Of a stretch of DNA of 64,000 nucleotides, positions 54,633 through 64,000 are shown piece after piece. Positions within the stretch are counted from its first letter, which is position 1. The number at the start of each line of letters is the position of its first letter. Below the pieces are notes generated by a model, which was given only the letters and a program-made list of their open reading frames with translations, was not told the origin of the DNA and searched no databases. The position numbers were made by a program, and so were the translations under genes. The stretch lies in contig JAFEKR010000003.1 in the NCBI GenBank assembly GCA_019022495.1, positions 1,860,001 to 1,924,000 on the forward strand, given 5' to 3'. This DNA is from Epichloe hybrida. Lineage: Eukaryota; Ascomycota; Sordariomycetes; Hypocreales; Clavicipitaceae.

Positions 54633-56774
54633 ATGTCTGGCCCCGTGTAAGTGCTTGCCTTTCCTCGTCGTCTGCCCCTCCATCCCCTCCATCCCCTCCA
54701 TCAACATGAGATCAGCTTTTGCTGCTCTACCCCACCACCCCGCCCCAGTCTGCCGTGCGTTGTGACCTCAATTCGCGCACCTCGACGTCTACCATCACCG
54801 GTGGATGCTGGTGTTTTCGCGCTGTGGATTGCTGCACGGTGCTTCGGGGCGTCTTGTGAAAGGGATCGGTTTCCTTTGGCGAGCCATGCTCCTGCGAGGT
54901 GTGACTTTCTTGTTGACACCCTGCTCATGATCTCGAGACAGCGCTCGCCTTGCGAATCTCAAGCTTGGCGGCGCCCAACAACCCCGCCAATCTCTTTCAC
55001 GCACATCCAGTTCCACTCTCGACCAAGCTTCAAGAAATGCTGACAATGCCCCAAGCGCGGATTTGGGCCTTATCGGCCTCGCTGTCATGTAAGTTCGCAT
55101 GCCCACCCTCGTCTTCCCCTTCCACTTGGAGCCCAAGCCCACCCCGCGGATGCGCGCGGTGCTGACAATTCAAAAAGGGGACAGAACCTCATCCTGAACA
55201 TGGCTGACCACGGCTTCACCATCTGCGCCTTCAATCGAACTGTCTCCAAGGTCGACCGGTTCTTGGAAAATGAGGCAAAAGGCAAGTCCATTGTCGGCGC
55301 TCACTCTGTCGAGGAGTTTGTTGGCAAGCTCAAGACCCCTCGCCGCGTCATGCTGCTTGTCCAGGCTGGCCAGGCTGTTGATGACTGGATCGAGAAGCTT
55401 CTGCCCCTCTTGCAGAAGGGCGATATCATCATTGACGGTGGCAACTCTCATTTCCCCGACTCCAACCGCCGCACCCAGTACCTTTCCAGCAAGGGACTTC
55501 GATTCGTTGGCTCCGGTGTTTCTGGAGGCGAGGAAGGTGCTCGTTATGGCCCTTCTATCATGCCCGGTGGCAGCGAGGACGCGTGGCCTCATATCAAGGA
55601 CATCTTCCAAAGCATCTCCGCCAAGAGCGACGGCGAGGCTTGCTGTGAGTGGGTTGGTGACGAAGGTGCTGGTCACTACGTCAAGATGGTTCACAACGGT
55701 ATCGAGTATGGTGATATGCAGCTCATTTGCGAGGTACGATGACTGCACCAGCGCTGCGCAAAGTCCAGAATGATTCTGGCTCTCCCTGTGGAGTTTTTTG
55801 GTACTAACGAGGACCTTGATTAGGCCTACGATATTATGAAGCGTGCCCTTGGCCTCTCCAACAAGGAGATTGGCGATGTCCTCACCAAGTGGAACAAGGG
55901 TGTACTGGACTCCTTCCTGATCGAGATCACTCGCGATATTATGTACTTCAACGATGAGGACGGCAAGCCCCTCGTCGAGAAGATCCTTGACCAGGCCGGC
56001 CAGAAGGGCACTGGCAAGTGGACTGCTGTCAATGCCCTGGACTTGGGTATGCCCGTCACTCTGATTGCCGAGGCCGTCTTGGCCCGATGCTTGTCCGGCA
56101 TCAAGCCCGAGCGTGTTCAGGCCTCCTCCAAGCTTCAGTACGTTTCTCGTGGCAGCGGCAAGTTTGAGGGGAACAAGGAGCAGTTTCTTGATGACCTTGA
56201 GCAAGCCCTGTATGCCTCCAAGATTATTTCCTACGCCCAGGGCTTCATGTTGATGCAGGAGGTAAGTTTTTCCCCCGCCAATTGTACCAATTGGGTTTGA
56301 AGCCCAGTCTCTGACAAGAAACCCTTCATCTAGGCTGCCAAGGAGTTTGGCTGGAAGCTGAACAAGCCTTCCATCGCCCTCATGTGGCGTGGCGGTTGCA
56401 TCATTCGATCCGTTTTCTTGAAGGACATCACCGCTGCCTACCGCAAGTCGCCCGATCTGCCCAACTTGCTCTTCGACGATTTCTTCAACAAGGCCATTCA
56501 CACTGCCCAGCCTGGCTGGAGAGACGTCGTTGCCAAGGCCGCTGAGCTAGGAATCCCTACTCCTGCCTTCTCTACTGCGCTGTCTTGGTTCGACGGTTAC
56601 CGCACCAAGGACCTGCCCGCCAACCTGCTCCAGGCCCAGCGAGACTACTTTGGTGCTCACACCTTCCGCATCAAGCCCGAATTCGCCAACGACAAGTATC
56701 CCGAGGGTCAGGACATTCACGTCAACTGGACTGGCCGTGGCGGTAACGTCTCTGCTTCCACGTACCAGGCATAG
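54633..56774 (+). CDS. GND1: 6-phosphogluconate dehydrogenase (decarboxylating)
   Basis: Five exons: 54633-54646 (14 nt), 55056-55088 (33 nt), 55178-55733, 55824-56261 and 56334-56774, giving 493 aa. The NADP Rossmann loop is assembled over two introns ([20 protein letters not shown]). The substrate motif is [20 protein letters not shown], the catalytic block is [20 protein letters not shown] (Lys and His-Asn), and the C-terminus has [15 protein letters not shown]. The enzyme converts 6-phosphogluconate to ribulose-5-phosphate with NADPH in the oxidative pentose-phosphate pathway. Intron 1 is unusually long (409 nt). The 14-nt and 33-nt exons make the true start invisible to ORF calls, which begin at 55200. 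Confidence 0.96.
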
Positions 56775-57444
56775 ATGATCAATGGATAGGGAGCTTGGAA
56801 CCTGTTGGAATGAACCAAGACGGGCTATAATAATCAAATAATAATAAAAAATTGGAAGACGTAGTGGACAAAAAGGGCGCGTTTGCGGCGTGAGACGTGC
56901 TCTAGTACCGCTCAAAAGTGGCTTGCAGTCGAGAGAGCAGCCAACTCTCAACGGAAAGTTGGGCTATGCCATGAACAGTCGTAGCCTTGTCAAGTATAGA
57001 ATATAAATATGGAAGAGCATTTCCGCCTCTCGCAGCTACGTTCTGCGTTTTAATCGAGCTTTTTTTGGTGAGAAAAGGTACATGTAATACCGTTGAGAAG
57101 GAAGAGAGATCCAGTTTTCTTAGCTCGCGAGTTTCGGCTTCTGATTGGCTGGAAAGCGTTCCAGCAGCCTCGTCGCGAGGAAATTTGGGTCCACGGCGCG
57201 CGCAAGGGCAAGGACAAACTGTTGACAACTCCATCCATCAACCATCCGTCACGAGCGATTGCGCCGCCGATCCAGGCCCATCACCAATTGTCAAAAAGGC
57301 CAACCGCCAGCATCGACTTCTTGAAAGCGACCCTCCGCACCTTGTTTTGTTGTTTTGCGCCGACCTAATTGATCGCGCTTGACTGCAGGAAGCGGGCAAC
57401 TTGTTTTCATCGACAACTCGCGGGATACTGCGCTTCCCGTCAAG
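56775..57444. other. Intergenic GND1 / ssr4
   Basis: 670 bp; the left third has AATAATAATAAAAAATT, a likely polyadenylation region. No gene. Confidence 0.5.
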
Positions 57445-59849
57445 ATGGCGCAACCAGATCCTAGCCATAGCGTCCCCCAGGACCTGGTCAGCCAACTCTA
57501 TCCGTCGGCTTCATAGTTCTTCATGGGATACTACTAACCGTGAAGCAGATGCCCCATGTGCACCTGGTATCATCCTATCGTTACCCAACAATGCCTCGTT
57601 TGGACCTCACCGAGGTTGCCAAGTGGCTCATGACGGCTCCCCAGATCGCCAGAGACCGAGCTCCCTTCTTCTGGACATACCTTGATAAACCCGCCGACGG
57701 CACCATTCTTCTAACATGGCAGCCTCTGCAAAGGTTGGGAACCAACTTCGCCACGGATGGCTTCGTCTGGGCACCACCCGAGCAGGTCTACATGCATGAC
57801 TTGGGAAATGGACTGGTGAGTGCGACATGGTCAAGAGGAAGACGACTCGTCATCATGGTCGAGACAAGTCAATGCTGATGTGACGAGAAGATGCTGGAAA
57901 TCTACTACCTTAAGGCTGGCTATATTCCCGGGGAGCAGTATGCGATGCACGCCCGACGACGATTCCGACTTGTCCCAGCTCCCGGCCATCCCAACCCTTC
58001 GCCACTTGATCTGAGCCTGTTCATCGTCCATTACGGCCCTTCAGAGCAGAACGATCGCGTGCCTGCAACCATGGTTCCATACGATGACCGAGTGAACTCC
58101 ATCATGCAGCAGCGACACTTCCTCCTCCGCGGCGGGCAGATCCGCCGAAAAGAGTTCATGCTTTCCGATCGCGTCAATTGGCCCTCACTCCCAGAACTGA
58201 CCAGACAGCAAATGGGTCCTCAAATGACTCCGAGAGGAGTTCCTCAGCAGATGGCATACCCTCCTCAACCAACAGCTGGTCCTCCTGCAAAACGTGCAAG
58301 ACACGCCAGCCAGGGCCAGCAAGCTGCTGCCGCGGCCGCAACGTCAGGAGCGCCGCCACTGGACGCCGCTTTCGATGACGACGAAGACATCTCGAGGGGC
58401 GACATGTTTGATCACTTGACGCCTCGGGAGATTTCCCTTGGCCGATATCAACAAAATCATGAGTGGATGGAGGAGATTCTCTCCTCAGCGTACAGAATTG
58501 GCCAGATTCAACCTTCAGATCTCAACCTTGGGCTCAAGGGCGAGCTGGCCTCTTTGACCGAGGGGATATTCACCGCGCAGGGTGGTGATGTGTTCACGCA
58601 ATCCCCTGACAAGCCCTATGTTGGTCGCCTCGACCCGGGCTTGGCAGACGAGTTTCGCAAGCGAGTAGACAAGCACGTCGAGTCGACGCAGGCTGAAATC
58701 AAGAAGCTGGAACAAGAGCACGCCGAGCTCATAGCCAGCTTCAAGACCAGCTCTGCCCTCAAGGTCAAGGAGAAGGAGATCCGGTCAATACCAGACCCCC
58801 CTGCCCCCGAAATCTTCAAAACAGACGATCAAATGGAAAGCGGAGACGAGGAGCGCAAGTCGACAGCACCTCCTCCCGCGAAAACGGCTTTTGATGATAT
58901 AGTGAAGGACGTCGAGGCAGCTACCGGTCTCAAGATCCAAGTACACGCCCGCGTTCGTCGTGTTCAGGACGGCGGATATCAAGCGCCAGCACCTAAACTG
59001 CCCACGCCCACGCCCACGCCCGCGTCTGCGCCCGCGTCTGCGCCTGCGCCTGCGCCGGCGACGACACAAATGTCCCGCCAACCATCACAGTCGGGCTCAC
59101 AGCACAGCGGCCTCATGATGGGGGATTCCGACATGGACATGGGAGGCACGGCGGCCGGCTTATTGGATCAGATGCATACGGGATTTTCTTCCATGTCAAC
59201 CCCCGTGAACAACTTTCCCACGCCCCAGGCCCAAGCATCATCAGCCGCGCAGTCGAATGCTCCGACACCGTCGAATGCCATGGCCGCTCAGTCTGCGATG
59301 ACGGCGACATCGGCGGCAGGCGACGTCGACATGACGGGAACACATGCCACCACAGCCAAAGAGCAAGGAGGCCCAGCGCCAGACCAAGGGACCGGCGACT
59401 GGGTCGTGGTGCCCAAAGGCGGAGCATCTCCCGACGACGATGATGCAAAACGATGCGGGCCCACGGAGCCTACGGAGCCTACGGAGCCTGCAGCTTCGAC
59501 GGCGCCCACCAGTCGCATGGCCGAAGGGGCAGGCGGAGATGCCGAGCAGCAACGGTCGGCGGCGGCTCCTACAAAAGCCACTTCGTCAGCAGCTACTCCC
59601 GCGGCCACAGACGGAGGCGGCTCTGCCAGCTTTGACCAGAACGAATTCAGTTCATTGGGTGACCTGGACACGGCAGGAGATGCCATGGCCGGCTACGACG
59701 CCCCCGACCTGGATGGCTCCGCCGGCGGCCTCGGAGATGGGCTTGATTTGCAAATGGACATGGAGGACTCGGCATTTGGTGATGCATTTCACGGAGTGGA
59801 CTCGTCCGGAACACCGGGCGATGGCGATGCTCATCATGACGATTTGTAG
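57445..59849 (+). CDS. ssr4: SWI/SNF and RSC complex subunit Ssr4
   Basis: Exons 57445-57486, 57546-57815 and 57888-59849 encode 757 aa. The conserved N-terminal half (DUF1750-type) shows VHLVSSYRYPTMPRLDLTEV, then APFFWTYLDKPADGTILLTW and APPEQVYMHDLGNG, joined to MLEIYYLKAGYIPGEQYAMH. A middle helical region (ISLGRYQQNHEWMEEILSSA) follows, then a coiled coil near 270-295. The rest is Pro/Ala/Thr-rich and ends in an acidic Asp/Gly-rich tail. Ssr4 is an ascomycete-specific subunit shared by both chromatin-remodelling complexes. Intron 1 has TACTAAC before GTGAAG. The last acceptor could be either GAG or GAGAAG, changing one residue. Confidence 0.9.
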
Positions 59850-60720
59850 TATGTTGTGTGCTAGCTAGCTTGTTTGCTTGATGTTGCGAGAATGATGGTC
59901 AAAGGGTTTTGTCACAAAACGGAGAACGGCGTGTTGTTTGTTATCCATCTCTCTAGGTAGATCCGGGGCTCGGTGTATGCGGGAACTAATTTCACAAGAT
60001 ACGTGGCTAGTATTTGGTATTTCTTTGTCTCATCAGTCTCGCCCGTCTCACCCTGGTTTCAGAAGCCGCCGGCCACCCGTCGTAGTCACGGGCCTGACAC
60101 GATTCAGGAACCCAGAGCCCAAAACTGCCTAATGGGGTTGTATTCATCGGAATAGATTTGCCATCGATTGCCATGCATTGCCATATGCATTGCCGGGAGC
60201 GGATCCCGATGCACCGATGCAATCCCCGCGACGGTTTCACCACGAACCCCCTGGCCACCTTCCAGACGTCCAAACCCTTCCTTCATCTCAAGACTTGTTC
60301 TTCTCAAGACTTCTTCTCAAGACTCGAGGCCGGCGGACCCCGGAGCTCGCCGTCCGCATGACAACTTCGGACCCCACACCGGCCATGTCGCGGATATCTG
60401 GCTGCATCCAGGCGATAGTCAAGCAATAGTATTGCTCTCTCTTCTCTCTTCGGACTTACTCGTGCGAGGCATGTCCAAAACGCCCGCCTGATGCCGCTGC
60501 CATCTTGACTCGAGGGGTCCTCATCACGTCTATATATTCTTCTTCTTCTTCCCTTCTTTATTCTCTTTTCATTCCTCAGTTTTTTATTCCTCGCAACATT
60601 TTCGTTGGGCTCTGCTCTTACCGAGCCATCTGATCAGATATTTTATTTTCTCCCCGATTTATATATATATATATATATATTCGCTTGAACCCTTGGGCAT
60701 CGTCTCTGGACTTTTACACG
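59850..60720. promoter_or_regulatory. Intergenic / promoter of the secreted repeat protein
   Basis: The last 60 bp before the ATG contain a (TA)10 tract (60660-60680), a plausible TATA-like element. CT-rich stretches near 60536-60590 resemble core promoters of highly expressed fungal genes. Confidence 0.5.
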
Positions 60721-61533
60721 ATGAAGACACAGCATCCTCTTATCCTGCTGGCCGGTCTGGCTACTGCCACGGCGCAGTTCACGACTCCCTCTAGGACGTC
60801 ATCGGCGGTGGCAGAGACGGCTGCGCCTGCTGGCGAGCGAATCACCCCTGCGCCTGCTGCGCCTGCTGCTCCGTCGGGCGGACCTGCGGGCGGGCCGGAA
60901 CAGACTTTTGGTAATGAGCGTGTTGGGCGTCTCATACCGGGTTTGGTCAGGGAGAGGCTGGACAGGGAGAGGCTGGATAGGGAGAGGCTGGACGAGGACC
61001 GACTGGACAGGATAAGAGACAGGATAGAGAGGGAGAGAGAGGAGAGGGATAGACGGGACAGAGACCGGCTGGACAGAGCAAGAGAAAGGTTAGATAGGGC
61101 AAGAGAGGAAAGGGAGAGAGAGGAAAGGGAGAGAGAGGAAAGGGAGAGACCAGGCAGGGAGAGGCCCGACAGAGAGAGACCCGACAGAGAGAGACCCGAC
61201 AGAGAGACACCAGGCAGAGAAAGACCCGACAGAGAAAGACCCGGCAGAGAGACACCGGGCAGAGAAAGACCGGGCAGGGAGAGACCAGGGGACGAGTTTC
61301 TCATCCCCTCCCCACCGGGAGCAGACGTCACCATCACGACAGCCATCAATCCCACGCGCGGGGGATCGGGGCTCGACGCCGCAGCAACAGCTCTCGACCA
61401 CGGAGAGAGCGGCAGCAGTCGGAAAAACGAAACGTCAAACAAGGATGTGCAAGGGGGGGCATCCCGATACGGACCAGGCGTGTACGTGGCGACGCTTGGA
61501 TTGGCCATTGGTGTTGTTAGTTTCCTTGTCTAG
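60721..61533 (+). CDS. Secreted, Arg/Glu/Asp repeat protein with GPI-like C-terminus
   Basis: A single exon of 270 aa from the ATG at 60721 (an ORF start at 60685 adds 12 residues before the signal peptide). Signal peptide MKTQHPLILLAGLATATAQ. An Ala/Pro-rich stretch follows, then about 120 residues (roughly 78-197) of near-periodic charged repeats: first RERLDRERLDRERLDEDRLD, then EEREREEREREERE, then RERPDRERPDRERPDRETPG. A short loop and a hydrophobic tail (GVYVATLGLAIGVVSFLV) match a GPI signal. No enzyme domain. A highly charged surface-displayed spacer is possible; function unknown. The DNA repeats are purine-rich on this strand (GAGAGAGA). Confidence 0.75.
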   Translation: MKTQHPLILLAGLATATAQFTTPSRTSSAVAETAAPAGERITPAPAAPAAPSGGPAGGPEQTFGNERVGRLIPGLVRERLDRERLDRERLDEDRLDRIRDRIEREREERDRRDRDRLDRARERLDRAREEREREEREREERERPGRERPDRERPDRERPDRETPGRERPDRERPGRETPGRERPGRERPGDEFLIPSPPGADVTITTAINPTRGGSGLDAAATALDHGESGSSRKNETSNKDVQGGASRYGPGVYVATLGLAIGVVSFLV

Positions 61534-62102
61534 TCCGGAGCTGGGAGCATCGTCGGTGATGCCATGCCATTGGTCACGTCAACTGCTGGGCTGGGCTGGC
61601 GGTTCACAGCATATTCAGGTGGTTGGTTGGTTGGTTGGTTGGTTGGTTGGTTGGTTGGTGGCTATTGTTTGAGTTGATACCTGCGTTGTTTACACATGTT
61701 GGCTGCATTTTTTTATTTTTATTTTTATTTGGCTAGCGTAACAGATGGAATAGTAAAAGAGCGATGGGTCTATTCCGTCGATGATGCAAAAATACTACTT
61801 TACTGTACAGTCAGTCAGTCCGACGCCGCCGTGGTTTGTTTCCCTGAATGTAGCCCCATGTCTTCGTCCCATGAACGAAGGGCTTCTCAAAAGTCCAACC
61901 ATCCATGTATCATGACGCCATTTGCCTTCCCCCAATTGACATTTTTCAAAAATTGCTTTCCTCCCATAAGAAAAAAAAAAAAAAAAAAAAAAAAAAGACC
62001 AAGGACACGGTTCGGCCAGCGAACACAGCAAAGGTAGGATACGAAAACTCGATCCAGCGAGCCGTGCTATTCGTCCCGCGATAGATGGGCAAGGCATCCA
62101 TC
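61534..62102. other. Convergent intergenic with (GGTT)n
   Basis: A GGTT tetranucleotide tract (about ten units) lies at 61620-61660, and a pure A run of about 25 nt at 61971-61996. No gene. Confidence 0.75.
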
Positions 62103-63939
62103 TCATGAGTAAAGTCCGTTCCTGATGTTATCGTACCGACTGTTGGGGTAATGCAGCATGTTCTCCGAGTCGTCCAGCTTACCGAGGGAGCCAGCCATGG
62201 CGCGAACAAGACTCTCGTCGCCCTTTTTGTCGCCCGACGCTTCCCAGAAGACGGCACCTCCCAGCCGCTTGCTCTTCACATAGCTCGCCTTGAGCCTGGC
62301 GCTCTCGACGTCGTCATAGGAAACAAGCTCGCGGGAGCTGGGGTCGTAGCTCCACGTCGCGCCGGCCCGCTGGTCGAGCCCGACGACGGCACCCGGACGA
62401 GGGAGCTGGCGGTAGGGGATGACGCCCTCCTGCGTTGCGTCTCTGCCGGCGCCCTCAAAGGGCTTCCCGAGTCCGTCTGTATTCCCGAACGAGCGCCCGT
62501 ACAGGGGCAGGCCCAGGACGATCTTGTTGCCCGGCACGCCGGCCCGCGTGTAATCGGCGACCGCCTGGTCCGTGTCGAACTTTGTGCTCGCGGCTCCCGA
62601 GCCATCCGGCCTGATGTTGGACTGGTGCCCGGCCGTCTTGTCCCACGCGCCGGCGTAGTCGTACCCCATCAGATGCCAGGCGTCGACGTACCGATCCATG
62701 GCCTCGAGGTCCAGCACGCGGTAGTGCTCCGGCGCCGCCGGCGCCGCCACGGTGAGCAGGTAGCGATACCGCTGCCTGTTGTCGGCGGCGTACCTGTCCA
62801 TGGCCAGCCGCGTCTCCCGGAGAAGTTCGACAAAGGACCTCGCCTCGGCGGCATCCCGCGGGTGCTCCCAGTCGATGTCGACGCCGTCCATGCCCCAGTC
62901 CGCCATGAACTCGACGGCGCTGGCGGCAAACTTCTTGCGCCCCTGCTCCGAGGCGGCGAATTTGGAGAACTTGCCTTGCCGCGAGTGGGCGGACCCGCCG
63001 ATGGAGAAGAGCGTCTTGAGACCGCGGTTCTTCTTTTTCAGGGCGAAGAGCTGATTCACCACGCCGTAGGCGTTGTTGCCGCGCTTGGACAGGGTGTCTC
63101 CGGCGAAGCGCTTTTCCACGTCGGCGTAGGTGTCGGAGGAGATGCTGTAAATTTTAATTTTTTTTTTTTAGTCTTCTTTCTTTTTTTTCTTCTTCTTTTC
63201 CCTTTTTTGGGTCAACGTCAGAGAAACTTACACTGTTCCATCGGGTGAGAGGTCGCCGAATGCGTAGAGCAGATGGGTGACTTTGTCTGCTGGGAGATTT
63301 TGGGGCTGGCAGTCGGCGTCGTAGATTCCCCTGGTTTTGATACTTAGCTGCTAGAAGGGGGCAAGAAAGTGCCAAGGGGGGAAGAAGGGGGGAAGGGAAG
63401 AAGGGAAAAAAGGCAACTTGGTCGACGTACCAATTTGTGAAATAGAGCACATTCCGCGCCGCCACACTCTTGTTGGGCTTCACGGGAGTCTGTTTGGGAA
63501 CACCGTTGCCGGCCGCTGGCGCGTCTTGCCTGTTCGGGACATGCGACTCGGCAGAGACGACAGAGTCGGCACAGTCGGTCGTGGTGTTGGTCCATTGTTG
63601 CGTCACATTGCCCCATCTCAGCATCCCTGAAGATGACACCGGCAGCGGGACACGGAGCGCCGCCGCCGCCGCCGAAGCCGTGGTGAGCGCCGGCGCGACC
63701 GCGACCGTGACGGCGGAAGTGAAGAGCGGCTCGGCACCGTGGCTGGGGCTCGCCGTTGCCGTGACGTAGACTGTGGTGGGCAGGAAAACGGTCGACGGCT
63801 CGACCTGGATGCAGATCAGATCGCGCCTGTCCGCCTCTAGCGCTTGCGCTTGCGCCTGCTCTCGCTCTTGGTGCCGGGCCGGCGCAGCATTCGCCACTCC
63901 GGCCAGCAAGGGGAGCGCCGAGATGAGCGCTCTATGCAT
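62103..63939 (-). CDS. GH18 chitinase with long N-terminal extension
   Basis: Three exons (63431-63939, 63232-63330, 62103-63144) encode 549 aa. Signal peptide MHRALISALPLLAGVANAAP. Residues 20-160 are a Thr/Ser/Val/Ala-rich, low-complexity stalk. The TIM barrel begins NVLYFTNWGIYDADCQPQNL, then HLLYAFGDLSPDGTV. The conserved SIGG strand is TLFSIGGSAHS, and the catalytic loop is MDGVDIDWEHP (DxxDxDxE, with the Glu acid). YDYAGAWD and GAVFWEASGD complete the family signatures. No carbohydrate-binding module is seen at either end. Chitinases of this group remodel or degrade chitin and are expanded in mycoparasites and insect pathogens. Intron 2 carries A and T runs. Confidence 0.93.
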
Positions 63940-64000
63940 CGTGTGTGTTGAGGTAGGGACAAGGGAGACTGTGTTCTGTTTCTGTGGTAGTCAAGGACTC
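63940..64000. other. Upstream edge of chitinase gene
   Basis: 61 bp of 5' flank to the window end; nothing to add. Confidence 0.4.

Noticed and set aside
55170..56501. 443-codon open frame on the minus strand
   Set aside because: Antisense shadow of GND1 caused by codon bias; the plus strand carries the conserved 6-phosphogluconate dehydrogenase with proper introns.
60714..61508. 264-codon Leu/Ser-rich frame on the minus strand
   Set aside because: Complement of the charged-repeat gene; the plus strand has signal peptide and GPI-like tail.
62151..63248. 365-codon open frame on the plus strand
   Set aside because: Shadow of the GH18 chitinase; it crosses chitinase introns and has no recognisable motif.

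Overview
The window is nuclear DNA of a filamentous ascomycete (Pezizomycotina), most likely a sordariomycete and possibly Hypocreales; the species cannot be fixed from sequence alone. The evidence is small spliceosomal introns (mostly 54-120 nt) with CTAAC/CTGAC-type branch points just before the acceptor, densely packed single-copy fungal genes on both strands, an intron-bearing tRNA, and an AT-rich block carrying the signature of repeat-induced point mutation (RIP).

Left arm (1-27117) holds conserved cellular genes: a partial TRP/flavin-carrier-type membrane protein, a riboflavin synthase that appears truncated, Acl4-like TPR chaperone, Gir2-like RWD protein, Puf6, a cysteine-motif single-pass membrane protein, a tetraspanin-like protein, a zinc alcohol dehydrogenase, Rpb4, the TRAPP subunit Trs23, the proteasome ubiquitin receptor Rpn10, a Borealin/Nbl1-domain protein, Tma22/DENR, a 998-residue methyltransferase-domain protein, tRNA-Leu and prohibitin 2.

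The middle (27118-37606) is a 10.5-kb AT-rich island with no ORF over 60 codons. It resolves into three nested transposons. An outer hAT-like element (8-bp duplication GCGATCGG, terminal CAGAGCTTT) is interrupted by a RIP-degraded Ty3/gypsy chromovirus with 217-bp LTRs (5-bp duplication CTAAT). The 3' LTR of that element is itself interrupted by a second hAT-like element with about 0.5-kb inverted arms (8-bp duplication CTCTTACC). The outer and inner elements share their termini and TGTAG subterminal arrays, so they look like one family active both before and after the retrotransposon arrived. This nested structure is the most unusual content of the window.

Right arm (37607-64000) returns to normal composition: Rub1/NEDD8, elongin A, TFIIF beta (Tfg2), a HAD phosphatase, a decayed secreted-protein fragment, an intracellular GH15 glucoamylase-like enzyme in eight exons, an SLC35C2-type transporter, an RBM42-like RNA-binding protein, 6-phosphogluconate dehydrogenase, the SWI/SNF-RSC subunit Ssr4, a secreted charged-repeat protein with a GPI-like tail, and a GH18 chitinase.

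The genes do not form a pathway or cluster. Several are basal machinery (Rpb4, Tfg2, elongin A, Ssr4; Puf6, Acl4, Tma22 and Gir2 in ribosome biogenesis and translation; Rpn10 and Rub1 in ubiquitin biology). Many are arranged head to head over 0.5-0.7-kb shared promoters. Exon coordinates were derived by eye from reading frame and splice-site consensus.
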